A stretch of DNA of 35,434 bases from Anaerolineae bacterium UTCFX1 (GCA_002050275.1 MWTB01000002.1:5643-41076); one strand, 5' to 3'. Shown: positions 23,567-32,362, numbered from the stretch's first letter. The notes: generated by a model not told the origin, from the sequence alone. Program-made: numbers and translations.

Positions 23567-23848
23567 ATGCGAAATTATGAATTGGTTTGTATTGTCCAAC
23601 CCGAATTGGATGAAACTGCTTTTAAAAGTGCGGTTGAACGCGTGCAAGGCTGGGTCACCGAATCGGGCGGCACAGTAGATAAAGTGGACGTTTGGGGCCG
23701 CCGTAGGCTGGCTTATCCCATCCGTAAACAGCGCGAAGGACAATATGTATTGCTTAATATAACGCTGGAACCGAATGCGACTGGCGTTTTAGAGCGCAAC
23801 ATCCGCTTCCTTGAGCCGGTGATGCGCCACATGCTGGTCGCTTCTTAA
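23567..23848 (+). CDS. rpsF: 30S ribosomal protein S6 (bS6)
   Basis: The 93-residue protein begins MRNYELVCIVQPELDETAFKSAVERVQGWVTESGGTVDKVDVWGRRRLAYPIRKQREGQYVLLNI and ends LEPVMRHMLVAS, the full bS6 ferredoxin-like fold, at usual length. It pairs with S18 on the platform of the small subunit. AAGGAGG lies 9 nt before the ATG; an upstream in-frame start at 23528 would run through the leader hairpin and is rejected. First gene of rpsF-ssb-rpsR. Confidence 0.97.
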   Translation: MRNYELVCIVQPELDETAFKSAVERVQGWVTESGGTVDKVDVWGRRRLAYPIRKQREGQYVLLNITLEPNATGVLERNIRFLEPVMRHMLVAS

Positions 23849-23920
23849 ACGGCGTTGCGCCTCGAAGCGCTTGGTGTTTTGTCAGATGCCTTTGCAAAAG
23901 ATCAAACTCAGGAGAGCGAT

Positions 23921-24337
23921 ATGAGTCGTGGATTGAATAAAGTACAGATCATTGGTCATTTAGGCAAGGACCCCGAGATGCGTTACACGCCCTCGGGTAA
24001 GCCTGTGACGACCTTCACCGTGGCGGTCAGCCGCTCATGGAGCTCTGCCGGCGGGGAACGCCATAGCGAAACCGAACGGTTTAACGTTGTGGCGTTTGGC
24101 AACCTAGCGGAGATCTGTAAGCAATATCTTGTTAAAGGCAAACAGGTTTTTGTGGAAGGACGATTACAGACTCGTCGCTGGGACGACAAAGAGGGAACGA
24201 AACACTCTATGGTCGAAGTGATCGCCAGCGAGATGATGATGTTGGGCGAACGGCGCGAGCATGGCGTGCAAGTTGCCGCGCCTGAACCGGAAGCAAACGC
24301 AGACGAAACGCTTTTCGAGGACGATTTTCCATTTTAA
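23921..24337 (+). CDS. ssb: Single-stranded DNA-binding protein
   Basis: The 138-residue protein has one OB-fold domain (about 1-108), MSRGLNKVQIIGHLGKDPEMRYTPSGKPVTTFTVAVSRSW...ERFNVVAFGNLAEICKQYLVKGKQVFVEGRLQTRRW. A short linker leads to the acidic tail EDDFPF that recruits repair and replication partners. It coats single-stranded DNA, probably as a tetramer. AGGAGAG precedes the ATG; an in-frame start at 23855 is unsupported. Its place between rpsF and rpsR is the conserved bacterial order. Confidence 0.97.
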   Translation: MSRGLNKVQIIGHLGKDPEMRYTPSGKPVTTFTVAVSRSWSSAGGERHSETERFNVVAFGNLAEICKQYLVKGKQVFVEGRLQTRRWDDKEGTKHSMVEVIASEMMMLGERREHGVQVAAPEPEANADETLFEDDFPF

Positions 24338-24384
24338 ACCATTGCGGGAAAGAGCTTCCCGCCTAGTAATTCTGGAGTGTACTT

Positions 24385-24675
24385 ATGGCTGAAGAAAGAG
24401 AACCGCGAGAACGAAGACCGCAAGAAGAAGGCGGCGAACGCCGCTTCTTTTCCAAACCAAAATTCTGTCAATTTTGCGCGGATAAGACTCTCGTGATTGA
24501 CTACAAGAAAATAGACCTGCTTCGAAAATATGTCAGCGATGACGGGCGTATTCGCCCGCGCCGACAGACCGGAGCGTGCGCCAAGCATCAACGCGTGGTG
24601 GCGGCGGCGGTGAAACAAGCGCGTCAGATCGCCTTATTGCCTTTCACCGGGGCGCAAGCGGACGAGAGCCGCTAA
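24385..24675 (+). CDS. rpsR: 30S ribosomal protein S18 (bS18)
   Basis: The 96-residue protein carries [62 protein letters not shown], the complete bS18 core. CQFC plus CAKH suggest the zinc-binding (C+) form of S18. The N-terminal 25 residues are a charged Glu/Arg extension. It closes the rpsF-ssb-rpsR operon before a GC-rich terminator. Confidence 0.97.
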   Translation: MAEEREPRERRPQEEGGERRFFSKPKFCQFCADKTLVIDYKKIDLLRKYVSDDGRIRPRRQTGACAKHQRVVAAAVKQARQIALLPFTGAQADESR

Positions 24676-24695
24676 GATGCAGTAAAACTGGCGAG

Positions 24696-24721
24696 ACGGC
24701 GCGCTGAATGCGCGCCGTTTT
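24696..24721 (+). terminator. Terminator of the rpsF-ssb-rpsR operon
   Basis: ACGGCGCGC (24696-24704) and GCGCGCCGT (24710-24718) form a perfect 9-bp stem with a 5-nt loop, followed by TTTT counting the last stem base. Confidence 0.8.
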
Positions 24722-24745
24722 CCCGGTATGCAATGGAATACGCTT

Positions 24746-26038
24746 ATGTCCAATCAAAGCCCTACGCCCAAACCTGCGACGAAAAAGCATATCGCGCGTC
24801 TTGAGCGCGAACGACGACAGGTCGCCCGCATCCGCTGGATCGTTGCCGCATGCATTGCCCTTGTTGTCGCTATTATCGTTTACGGTTACATTAATGTCAC
24901 CTACTTGCAACTTGGCAGACCCGTCGCTGAAGTAAACGGCGAGAAGATCACCACCAAACAGTGGCAAGAGCGCGTGCAGATTCAACGCAACTACCTGCTT
25001 AATCAATATCAGCAGATGCTTTATTACCAGCAAAGCTTCGGACTCGACACAACGCAGCAACAGCAGGAAATTGCGACTAAGATTCAAAACGCTCAGCTCC
25101 TCGGACAAGAAGTGTTGGATCAGATGGTTGATGAAGCGGTAATTCGCCAACAGGCTGAAAAACTCGGCATTGTAGTTACGGATCAGGAAGTGGAAGAAGC
25201 GCTTCAAGGCGCTTTCAATTTCTATCCGAACGGCACACAAACGCCGACCGCCACTGCGACCGCGTTTGCGTTGCCGACGCTTTCTTCTCAGCAATTGACG
25301 TTGTATCCTTCTACGGCTACGCCAACGCTGGCTATGACTTCGACGCTTGAACCGACGGAAACAGCCGACCCTGCCGCGACGGCGATCAGCGCGCCTACTC
25401 AGGCGTTCCCCACGCCGACCTTCGTGCCGCTTCCGGCGACGGCAACCTCCACGCAGTATACGCTGGAAGGATTTAAGGAAAGCTACGCCAAGATCATTGC
25501 CGACTACCAAAAAGACGGCGTCAGCGAAGCGACGATTCGCTCTATTTACACAGCCGATTTGCTGCGTCAAAAGGTTCTTGACGCAGTCACTGCCGATACG
25601 CCGCATACCGAAGAGCAGGTATGGGCGCGGCATATCCTTGTAAGCGATCTGGAAACTGCTCTAACCGTTCGGACGTTGTTGCTTAACGGCGAAGATTTTG
25701 CCAAAGTCGCGAGAGATTTCTCTAAAGATACCGGCTCTGCGAACAGTGGAGGCGACTTGGGTTGGTTCGGCAAAGGTATGATGGTGGCAGAGTTTGAAGC
25801 CGCCGCATTCAATCAGCCGGTCGGCGAGGTCGGCGAAGCGGTTCAGAGTCAGTTCGGCTACCATGTTATTCAAGTTTTAGGACGCGCCGAAGTTCCGCTT
25901 AGCGCGAATCAATATCAGCAAAAACGCGAAGCCGAATTTTCAACATGGCTTGAGAACGCTAAAAAAGAATCCGCTATATTGCTTCACGATGAATGGCGCG
26001 AATATATTCCTACCGCGCCAGCCGGGTCTAATCCATAG
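24746..26038 (+). CDS. Membrane-anchored parvulin-type peptidyl-prolyl isomerase (PrsA/SurA-like)
   Basis: The 430-residue protein has a basic N-terminus, one transmembrane helix (about 31-50), a SurA_N-like helical chaperone region (about 58-165, VAEVNGEKITTKQWQERVQIQRNYLL...) and a Thr/Pro-rich insert (about 180-255). A PpiC rotamase domain (about 291-380) follows: WARHILVSDLETAL...GEDFAKVARDFSKDTGSANSGGDLGWFGKGMMVAEFE...QFGYHVIQVLG. It would help extracytoplasmic proteins fold. ATG 24746 is preferred over 24728, which abuts the terminator and lacks a ribosome binding site. A 19-bp terminator follows. Confidence 0.92.
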   Translation: MSNQSPTPKPATKKHIARLERERRQVARIRWIVAACIALVVAIIVYGYINVTYLQLGRPVAEVNGEKITTKQWQERVQIQRNYLLNQYQQMLYYQQSFGLDTTQQQQEIATKIQNAQLLGQEVLDQMVDEAVIRQQAEKLGIVVTDQEVEEALQGAFNFYPNGTQTPTATATAFALPTLSSQQLTLYPSTATPTLAMTSTLEPTETADPAATAISAPTQAFPTPTFVPLPATATSTQYTLEGFKESYAKIIADYQKDGVSEATIRSIYTADLLRQKVLDAVTADTPHTEEQVWARHILVSDLETALTVRTLLLNGEDFAKVARDFSKDTGSANSGGDLGWFGKGMMVAEFEAAAFNQPVGEVGEAVQSQFGYHVIQVLGRAEVPLSANQYQQKREAEFSTWLENAKKESAILLHDEWREYIPTAPAGSNP

Positions 26039-26060
26039 CTGGAAGCTTCATCCATTCGGT

Positions 26061-26104
26061 AAAATAAAATCGTCCGCTTTGTTATAAGCGGACGATTTTA
26101 TTTT
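26061..26104. terminator. Convergent terminator with a 19-bp perfect stem
   Basis: Positions 26061-26079 pair perfectly with 26086-26104 around a 6-nt loop. The core is ATCGTCCGCTT/AAGCGGACGAT, with A-rich and T-rich ends that work on both strands. It separates the parvulin and smc genes. Confidence 0.92.
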
Positions 26105-26128
26105 CTAACCGTTGGCAAGCCCCCGGTC

Positions 26129-29100
26129 TTATCCCCGTTTCATCATTTCGTCTGTCACCTGGTCTAACCTCAAACTAATGATCTGACTCGCCGAGTCGCG
26201 CCCCATCGTAATGCCGTAGATCACGTCTGCCACTTGAACGGTGTTGCGATTATGGGTGATGACGATGAATTGTGTTTCTTTGCTCAACTCCAATAACAGG
26301 TCGCGGAAGCGTCCCACGTTCGCCTCATCCAACATCGCGTCCACCTCGTCCATCACGCAGACGGGAGTAGGAGAAACCTTCAGCAGCGCGAACACCAACG
26401 CGACCGCTGTCAAACTGCGCTCTCCACCGGAGAGCAACGCCAGTCCCTGCTCGCGCCGACCAGGCAGCCGCGCTTCGATCTCGATGCCTGTTTCGACAAG
26501 GTTGTCGGGATCGGTCAGCGCAAGCCGCGCCGAACCGCCTCCGAACAGACGCGTGAACATGGCGCGGAATTGCTTGTCCACTGCGTCGAATGTCTTTGAG
26601 AAGGATTGTTTGGTCAACTCGTCTAGTTCGGCGATGACTTGTCGTAGATCGGCGTCGGCTTTTCGGAGGTCGTCCACTTGCGCGCGCATAAACGAATAGC
26701 GTTCCGATTCTGAATCGAATTCTTGTTTTGCTTCAGGGTTAATGGGTCCCATGCGTCTTATGCGCGAACGATTTTGGGTTAGGTGCGTTTCGAGATCGGA
26801 AGAGATTTCTGTCACGACGGGCAGTTCTTCGATCATGCCTTCAAGTGGCAAGGGCACAGGTCCAGCCACGTCGGCGGCGTAATCGAACATCACTAGTCCA
26901 AAATCGTCGGTAATTTTCTGTTGTAGATTTTCCAGCGCTTCCTGCTTTCGCAGTAATTCCAATTGCGTTTGTCCGAGCAAACGTTCGTTCGTCGCCAGCG
27001 CGCGTTGTGCGTTCGCTTCTTCTTCTTGTAAGCGCGCTTCCTCTTGTTCGGCGGTTTCCAATTCTTGTTCGGCGGGTTGAACTTGCGCGTTAAATTCCTC
27101 GATCTGCGTTTGCAGCGCGCCTTCTTGTTCGCGTTGCGCCGCCTTTTCATTCTCCAGAGCGTTCAAGGATGATCGGGCTTCGTTCAGGCGCGCTGTCAGT
27201 TCGAACGCGCGTGCGTCTAACTTCTCCGCTTCGGCGCGTCTTTCCCCGCTCCTTGCGTGCGCATCTTCGCGCGCTCGCTCCGCGACCGCGACGCGTGTCG
27301 CCCAATAAGCGGCTTGGTTTTGTGTTTCCGCTAGATCGGCTTCGCTCAGCTGCAACGTCAGCGCGCGCGCTTCTTCTTTTGCGCGCGCCGATCCCGACTC
27401 GATCTCAATCAGCGATTGACGCAAGGCTGATTGAAGTTGCGCCGTCTCATCCATTTCGGCTTTTAATTGAACGCTTTGATTTCTGCGCCACTCTAGATGA
27501 CGGCGCGCCGTCTCAAATTCTATTTCTGTCTGCCTTTCGAATTCTGTAACCTCGTCCGCTCTAGCGCGGGCTTCGCGCGCCGTGCCTTCCATTTGATTTA
27601 AGTCCGCAACCGCGTGAGAGAGTCGTTCCGAGAGCGCCTCCATGTCGCGATTCAGTGAATCGATCAATAGATCGAATGCGGCAAGGGCTTCGGTTAATTC
27701 GCGTTTCTGGCGCGGGCGACTTAACGCGGATGAAGAGGCGGCTTTCCCAGCCACGATTAACCCGTCGCCGCGGAAGACTTCGCCGCGCAGGGTCACTACG
27801 CGCGCGTGAGTTGGCAGATCGCGGACGATTCGCCGTGCAGAAGAACGATCGCGCGCAATCAGCGTATGCCCGAGCAGGGCGTGCACGGCGGCGCGCAATT
27901 CGAGATTTACATTTAATAATTCAGAGGCGACGCCTAAACATGATTCGTCATTCGGTTTAACGAGCGGTTCGCGCAAACGATGTTCGAGCGGAAGCACCGC
28001 CGCGCGTTTCGCTTCATGGTCCGACTCAAGCAGTTGTAACGCATTCTCCACTTCATCGGCGTCGAGTAAGATGGCGTCGAGCGCGTCGCCTAGCGCGGCA
28101 GAGATCGCCGTTTCAAATTCAATGGGCACATCGAGCGCGGCGCTTAATGCGCCGCGCGAACGCTTAAGTTTAGATTGACGCGCCGCATCGAGCAGAAAGC
28201 GTGCGCCTTCGGCATATCCTGCCAGCGATTGTTCAGCCTGTTCGACTACTTCTAATTGCGTTTTCACACGCGTGTATTCGGCAAGTTTTTCGGCGCGCCT
28301 TTCGTTTATCGCGCGTCGTTCATTTTCCAGCGAATCCACTTTCTGTTTACCGCTTTCAAGCTTCTCTTGCGCTTCCTTCAACTTATCTTCCGCATCTTCT
28401 CGGTTCTTCCGCGCTTCTTGATAGGCTTCCTCTGTGATTCGCGCGTTCGTTTGGGCTTCATCTATAGCGCGTTCTGCCGCGCTTATGCGGGTTTGAAAAC
28501 TTTCGAGACGCGCTTGCAGTTCGGCGAGCCGCGCTTGCCGTTCAGCCAGCTGCGTTGTCCATACTTCGATCTGCGTGCGGACGGAAGTCAGTTTTTCTTC
28601 AAGCGCGGCGCGATCCGCCTGTCCGCTTCGTAATTTCAATTGAGCGTCGCCCTGTTGTTTTTGCGCTTCGATATATTCATTTTCAAGCCGCGTAAGTTCC
28701 TCTTCGGCTTCCTCGATGCGTGCGCGGATGGTTTTTTCTTCGTCGGCGGCGCGTTCCCTTTCGTTAAGCGCCGAGGTCTGCAGGGCGAGCAAGGAGCGGC
28801 GGCGTTCTTCCAACACAGCGAGTTCGCGGCTGACTTCTTCGCGCCGACTGTGTAATTCGGCTATGCCGCGATGCCAGCTGTTGAGTTGCGAACGTAAACC
28901 AATGAATTTCTCGCGAAACTCGTTGTAGCGCGTCTGTGTTTTTTGGTGCGCTTCGCGCGATTCGACGACGCGTTCGTCTTGTGCTTTTGAAACTTCGCGC
29001 GCAGAAGTCAATTCTTGTTGCGCGCGATTCCAATGGTAGCCATACCATTCGCGCAGAATCACTTTCAGGTCCGCTTGAGCGCGCGCATACTCAATGGCGC

Positions 29101-29737
29101 GTTTTGCCTGCCGTTCCAGACTTCGTAGGCGCGGCTCAAGTTCGGACATGATGTCTAGTACGCGTTCAAGATTGCGCGTGGTGGTTTCGAGTCGCTTTAG
29201 CGCTTCTTCGCGGCGAACGCGATATAGCCCCACGCCCGCCGCTTCTTCGAATAGCCGCCGACGTTCATCTGCTTTCAGCGCCAGCGATGCGTCTACCAAT
29301 CCCTGACCGAGAATCGTGTACGTCCGCTCCGATAAGCCTGATGCGGCGAGCAGTTCGTTTAGATCGCGCAGGCGCACTTGCTGATTGTTTAGTAAGTATT
29401 CATTATGACCGTCGCGGTGGGCGCGACGCGTCATTTCCACCTCAGTGAAGTCAATTGGAAGCCAGCCTTCGGCGTTGTCGAAGACAATGTGCGCGGAAGC
29501 CATGCCGGCGCGGGCGCGGCGTTCCGAACCGTTAAAGATCATATCTTCGGTCTTTTTGCCGCGCAGCAGCGCGTAAGATTGCTCACCCAATACCCAACGC
29601 AACGCGTCTGCGATGTTCGATTTGCCCGAGCCGTTGGGTCCGACGATGGCGGTGATTCCGCCCGCAAATTCGAAGACGGTCTTCGAGGCGAATGTTTTAT
29701 ATCCTTGCAGTTCGAGTAGTTTTAGTCTTAAAGGCAT
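26129..29737 (-). CDS. smc: Chromosome segregation protein SMC
   Basis: The 1202-residue protein begins MPLRLKLLELQGYKTFASKTVFEFAGGITAIVGPNGSGKSN (Walker A 33-40). It continues with long coiled coils (about 170-500 and 680-1010), a hinge around 500-680 (YAEGARFLLDAARQ...GALSAALDVPIE) and a C-terminal head with LLSGGERSLTAVALVFALLKVSPTPVCVMDEVDAMLD (signature plus Walker B). It organises and separates chromosomes as a dimer with ScpA and ScpB, which are not in this window. Length and layout are normal. It lies 56 nt downstream of rnc on the same strand, a classic bacterial arrangement. No strong ribosome binding site is seen before its ATG. Confidence 0.98.
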   Translation of the reverse strand: MPLRLKLLELQGYKTFASKTVFEFAGGITAIVGPNGSGKSNIADALRWVLGEQSYALLRGKKTEDMIFNGSERRARAGMASAHIVFDNAEGWLPIDFTEVEMTRRAHRDGHNEYLLNNQQVRLRDLNELLAASGLSERTYTILGQGLVDASLALKADERRRLFEEAAGVGLYRVRREEALKRLETTTRNLERVLDIMSELEPRLRSLERQAKRAIEYARAQADLKVILREWYGYHWNRAQQELTSAREVSKAQDERVVESREAHQKTQTRYNEFREKFIGLRSQLNSWHRGIAELHSRREEVSRELAVLEERRRSLLALQTSALNERERAADEEKTIRARIEEAEEELTRLENEYIEAQKQQGDAQLKLRSGQADRAALEEKLTSVRTQIEVWTTQLAERQARLAELQARLESFQTRISAAERAIDEAQTNARITEEAYQEARKNREDAEDKLKEAQEKLESGKQKVDSLENERRAINERRAEKLAEYTRVKTQLEVVEQAEQSLAGYAEGARFLLDAARQSKLKRSRGALSAALDVPIEFETAISAALGDALDAILLDADEVENALQLLESDHEAKRAAVLPLEHRLREPLVKPNDESCLGVASELLNVNLELRAAVHALLGHTLIARDRSSARRIVRDLPTHARVVTLRGEVFRGDGLIVAGKAASSSALSRPRQKRELTEALAAFDLLIDSLNRDMEALSERLSHAVADLNQMEGTAREARARADEVTEFERQTEIEFETARRHLEWRRNQSVQLKAEMDETAQLQSALRQSLIEIESGSARAKEEARALTLQLSEADLAETQNQAAYWATRVAVAERAREDAHARSGERRAEAEKLDARAFELTARLNEARSSLNALENEKAAQREQEGALQTQIEEFNAQVQPAEQELETAEQEEARLQEEEANAQRALATNERLLGQTQLELLRKQEALENLQQKITDDFGLVMFDYAADVAGPVPLPLEGMIEELPVVTEISSDLETHLTQNRSRIRRMGPINPEAKQEFDSESERYSFMRAQVDDLRKADADLRQVIAELDELTKQSFSKTFDAVDKQFRAMFTRLFGGGSARLALTDPDNLVETGIEIEARLPGRREQGLALLSGGERSLTAVALVFALLKVSPTPVCVMDEVDAMLDEANVGRFRDLLLELSKETQFIVITHNRNTVQVADVIYGITMGRDSASQIISLRLDQVTDEMMKRG

Positions 29738-29793
29738 GGTTGATTTTTTGTTTTAAGATTTGGCGTTTGCGCCGATGGTTTATATGCGGCGAG

Positions 29794-30504
29794 TTATCCG
29801 ATTCCGAGATTTTTTAACGCATCGGCGGCGGCGGCGCGTTGCGCGGCGTGTGTGTTTGTGCCTCGTCCACGCCCGGCAACGCGCTCGTTCACATACGTTT
29901 CCACTTCAAATTCTTTTGCATGATCGGGACCAGATGTTAAGATCGTTCGATATCGCGGCGCGCCCAATTTCCGCGCTTGCGTCCACTCTTGTAACTGACT
30001 CTTGGGATCGTGAATTTTTGTGATGACGGAGGTATGTGCTTCTTCCAGTAACGGGATGATGAACATTTCTACTGCGCTTAAACCCGAATCCAGATATAGC
30101 GCGCCGATCACTGCCTCGAACAACGAACTGAGTAACCCGTCGCGACTCTTGCCGCCGGATAGGAATTCTCCGCGCCCCAAACGAAGCGCGCGTTCCAGAT
30201 TTAACATGCGCGCGAACTTCGCCAGTTGATTGTTGCAGACGAGCGCCGAACGGATCTTGGTCAGGTCGCCTTCGGGCATATCGGGGAAGCGGCGGTATAC
30301 CCATGCTCCTGCGACGAAATCAAGCGCCGCGTCGCCGAGAAATTCCAAGCGTTCGTTATCTTCCGCGACGTCTTGATGTTCGTTAACATAAGAACGATGG
30401 GTGAGGGCGCGCTCTAGTAAAGATAGATTTGAAAAGGGCAACCCCAGCCGTCGGTTGAGACTCGAGGCAGATTCAAAGTTTCGCGCGTTGGAATTCGCAG
30501 TCAC
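29794..30504 (-). CDS. rnc: Ribonuclease III
   Basis: This endoribonuclease cuts double-stranded RNA in rRNA processing and mRNA decay. The signature NERLEFLGDAALDF, the acidic GLLSSLFEAVIGALYLDSG motif and a C-terminal double-stranded RNA-binding domain (DPKSQLQEWTQ...AKEFEVETYV...GTNTHAAQRAAAADAL) are all present. I prefer the GTG at 30504-30502 (236 residues), which is 6 nt after AAGGAG. The ATG at 30510 directly abuts the AAGGAG and leaves no spacing. It heads rnc-smc. Confidence 0.96.
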   Translation of the reverse strand: MTANSNARNFESASSLNRRLGLPFSNLSLLERALTHRSYVNEHQDVAEDNERLEFLGDAALDFVAGAWVYRRFPDMPEGDLTKIRSALVCNNQLAKFARMLNLERALRLGRGEFLSGGKSRDGLLSSLFEAVIGALYLDSGLSAVEMFIIPLLEEAHTSVITKIHDPKSQLQEWTQARKLGAPRYRTILTSGPDHAKEFEVETYVNERVAGRGRGTNTHAAQRAAAADALKNLGIG

Positions 30505-30628
30505 GATCATCTCCTTGGAACTTGAGGAGCGTCAACCCCTCTCTTTGTTGAGAGGACGAGTTGGCTGAAGTTCCGCCAGTTCCGAAATTGCCTTGACGGT
30601 GAATTTTACTCGAATTATGCAGGCTGAC

Positions 30629-30657
30629 TGCAATCGCGCCATATTTTAAGATACAAT
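30629..30657 (+). promoter_or_regulatory. Candidate aldo/keto reductase promoter
   Basis: TACAAT (30652-30657) is a good -10; the -35 17 nt upstream (TGCAAT) is poor. The predicted start lies just before the hairpin at 30671. Confidence 0.35.
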
Positions 30658-30672
30658 CGTCGCAGATAACAA
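30643..30672 (-). promoter_or_regulatory. Candidate rnc-smc promoter
   Basis: Minus strand TTGTTA (30672-30667), 18 nt, TAAAAT (30648-30643). It overlaps the divergent promoter of the aldo/keto reductase. Confidence 0.4.
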
Positions 30673-30690
30673 ACGCCACTGAAGGCGTTT
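30671..30690 (+). other. Hairpin in the aldo/keto reductase 5' UTR
   Basis: AAACGCC (30671-30677) and GGCGTTT (30684-30690) form a 7-bp stem with an ACTGAA loop. It lies at the predicted 5' end of the mRNA, just before the GGGAG ribosome binding site (about 30693-30697). Confidence 0.45.
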
Positions 30691-30704
30691 ATTGGGAGTG
30701 GATT

Positions 30705-31655
30705 GTGACGGAGATTAGCGACGAGACGCGATTTTTACATGCGATTGAAATGGGGTTAGGCGCGATGCAGTGGGGCGATCGCGCTATTTGGCAATATGGG
30801 CGAGAATATGGCGTGGAAGAAGTGAGACAGGCGTTTCGGGTTTCGCTCGACGAGGGCATTCGATTTGTGGATACCGCCGAGCTGTACGGCAATGGGTTGT
30901 CCGAGCGTTTGCTAGGGCGGTTCTTACGAGAAACTGATCAGCCGGCGTTGATCGCGACCAAATTTTTCCCCTGGCCCTGGCGGTTTTCTAAACAAGCGCC
31001 TTTGCGGGCGTTGCGCGGAAGCCTTGCTCGAATAGGCGTTGAACGCATAGACTTGTATCAGATTCATTGGCCCAATCCATTGATCGGTTCTGATCGGCTG
31101 ATGGACGGGCTGGCGGAGTGTGTCAAGGCTGGGCTTGCGCGCACTGTGGGCGTTTCGAATTACGGCCATGCGCGGATGCTTGCCGCTTATTCGGCGTTAG
31201 AGCGCAGCGGAGTTCCGCTCGCCGCTAATCAGGTGCATTATAGTTTGCTGAATCGCACAGTTGAAAAAGACGGCATCCTTGCGCGTTGTAACGAATTGGG
31301 AATCCGTATGATCGCGTACTGCCCATTGGAGCGCGGCATGTTGACCGGGAAATATACGCCCGAGAATCCTCCTGCGGGCAGGCGCGCCTCAAAGTACGCG
31401 AAATTCCTTGCGAGCATTCAACCTTTACTTAAATATATGACTCAAGTTGGGCAAGACCATGGCGGGAAATCTTGCGCGCAGGTAGCGTTGAATTGGGCGA
31501 TCTGTAAAGGCGCGATGCCAATCCCCGGCGCCAAGAATGCGGCACAGGCAGAACAGAATGCCGGCGCCCTTGGATGGAGGTTGACCGATGAGGAAGTGGC
31601 GCGGCTCGACTTTGCCAGCGACGCCATTGCGACGCCGACGATGACCGCGCACTAA
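30705..31655 (+). CDS. Aldo/keto reductase
   Basis: The 316-residue (beta/alpha)8 NADPH-dependent oxidoreductase shows the tetrad Asp-Tyr-Lys-His in context: FVDTAELYGNG, IATKFFPWPWR and YQIHWPN. It also has GVSNYGHARM, ANQVHYSLLNR, MIAYCPLERGMLTGKY and IPGAKNAAQAEQNAGALGW (cofactor loop). It would reduce aldehydes or ketones; the substrate is unknown. The GTG start has GGGAG 7 nt upstream. It is divergent from rnc and appears monocistronic. Confidence 0.94.
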   Translation: MTEISDETRFLHAIEMGLGAMQWGDRAIWQYGREYGVEEVRQAFRVSLDEGIRFVDTAELYGNGLSERLLGRFLRETDQPALIATKFFPWPWRFSKQAPLRALRGSLARIGVERIDLYQIHWPNPLIGSDRLMDGLAECVKAGLARTVGVSNYGHARMLAAYSALERSGVPLAANQVHYSLLNRTVEKDGILARCNELGIRMIAYCPLERGMLTGKYTPENPPAGRRASKYAKFLASIQPLLKYMTQVGQDHGGKSCAQVALNWAICKGAMPIPGAKNAAQAEQNAGALGWRLTDEEVARLDFASDAIATPTMTAH

Positions 31656-31666
31656 AGCGCGGTCAT
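31641..31666 (+). terminator. Hairpin over the aldo/keto reductase stop codon
   Basis: ATGACCGCGC (31641-31650) and GCGCGGTCAT (31657-31666) form a perfect 10-bp stem whose loop contains the stop codon. No T-run follows directly. A second pairing (31655-31661 with 31674-31680) leads into TTATTT, so termination is possible but not certain. Confidence 0.5.
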
Positions 31667-31678
31667 CGATGAACGCGC

Positions 31679-32062
31679 TTATTTCATGCGCGGTTGTAAA
31701 AATATCACAAATGCATATCCCAGTCCGAAAACGCATTCGACGACAATGAGCGCCCAACCGTATTGACGGATGATGCCGCTGGCGGCGATTCCCATAATCG
31801 TCACGATCAGCGCTACGATGGTTCCAGCTAGCATGGCGAATGACATATTCTTCTGCGCGCTTGCGTCAGACGCATCTTTGGCGAACCAAAGCAGCAGCCC
31901 TAATGTGACCAGCGCTGCGCCGAGGAAGCGCGCCATGTGAAGTTCCGGTACGCGCGTTTCCGCTTTAAATTGCACTAGAACAGTTTGTGGAACGAATATC
32001 AGCGCCAACCCCAAAGCCAATACAACAATAGCGTTTAAGACGAACAGTACTTTTGATCCCAT
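31679..32062 (-). CDS. Four-TM membrane protein of unknown function
   Basis: The 127-residue protein has four hydrophobic helices at about 5-25, 44-62, 73-92 and 101-121, with PQTVLVQF after helix 1 and ARFLGAALVTLGLLLWFAKDAS in helix 2. This resembles DoxX/DUF4345-like small membrane proteins, but I cannot fix the family. AGAAGGAGAAGG precedes the ATG. TTGACA (32117-32112) lies upstream without a good -10, and an 11-bp-period direct repeat further upstream may be its control site. Confidence 0.78.
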   Translation of the reverse strand: MGSKVLFVLNAIVVLALGLALIFVPQTVLVQFKAETRVPELHMARFLGAALVTLGLLLWFAKDASDASAQKNMSFAMLAGTIVALIVTIMGIAASGIIRQYGWALIVVECVFGLGYAFVIFLQPRMK

Positions 32063-32144
32063 ATCCTTCTCCTTCTTAAAAATAGTTTTAGCAAAATAAC
32101 TATACGATATTTGTCAAGAGAATGGAAGAGAAACGCGTGATGCC

Positions 32145-32177
32145 GACCTTACATCAACCTTACACCGACCTTACATT
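32145..32177. promoter_or_regulatory. Three 11-bp-period direct repeats, candidate response-regulator site
   Basis: GACCTTACATC, AACCTTACACC and GACCTTACATT follow each other with exactly 11-bp spacing (CCTTACA at 32147, 32158, 32169). Direct repeats one helical turn apart are typical of PhoB/OmpR-family binding sites. The site lies between the divergent four-TM gene and the aspS promoter. Confidence 0.45.
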
Positions 32178-32271
32178 GAAGAACTCTTGCTAAAGCCGCG
32201 TTAGAGGGGGGAAGGGCGAAAGCGACGATTAAAATCTTTGGAAAATGGCGCGCTTGTCGAATCTGACTTTG

Positions 32272-32280
32272 TGCTATAAT
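32272..32280 (+). promoter_or_regulatory. aspS promoter, extended -10
   Basis: TGCTATAAT (32272-32280) is a perfect TATAAT with the TGn extension. TTGTC-like sequence lies 15-16 nt upstream. The predicted start is 32287-32290, at or next to the leader-peptide ATG (32291). Confidence 0.75.
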
Positions 32281-32290
32281 CCGCGCCACG

Positions 32291-32362
32291 ATGAAATACG
32301 CGTCTCAGCCCAATAATAATGATAATGACGATCGTTTGTGTCGTTGGGCGCAGCCTTGCTAG
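32291..32362 (+). CDS. aspS leader peptide (Asn/Asp-rich attenuation peptide)
   Basis: A 23-codon ORF (ATG 32291 to TAG 32362) encodes MKYASQP, then NNNDNDD (residues 8-14, codons AAT AAT AAT GAT AAT GAC GAT at 32312-32332), then RLCRWAQPC. Seven consecutive Asn/Asp codons directly upstream of an aspartyl-tRNA synthetase gene are not expected by chance. The ATG is 10 nt after TATAAT, so it should be read from a leaderless or nearly leaderless mRNA. The 5' arm of the antiterminator (32342-32350) lies inside its last codons, and the stop is 10 nt beyond that arm, as ribosome-mediated attenuation requires. Confidence 0.75.
   Translation: MKYASQPNNNDNDDRLCRWAQPC

Noticed and set aside
24644..25633. 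Long minus-strand open frame (329 codons) opposite the parvulin gene
   Set aside because: It is the antisense shadow of a clear PpiC protein; its translation is Arg-rich without domains, and no promoter or ribosome binding site supports it.
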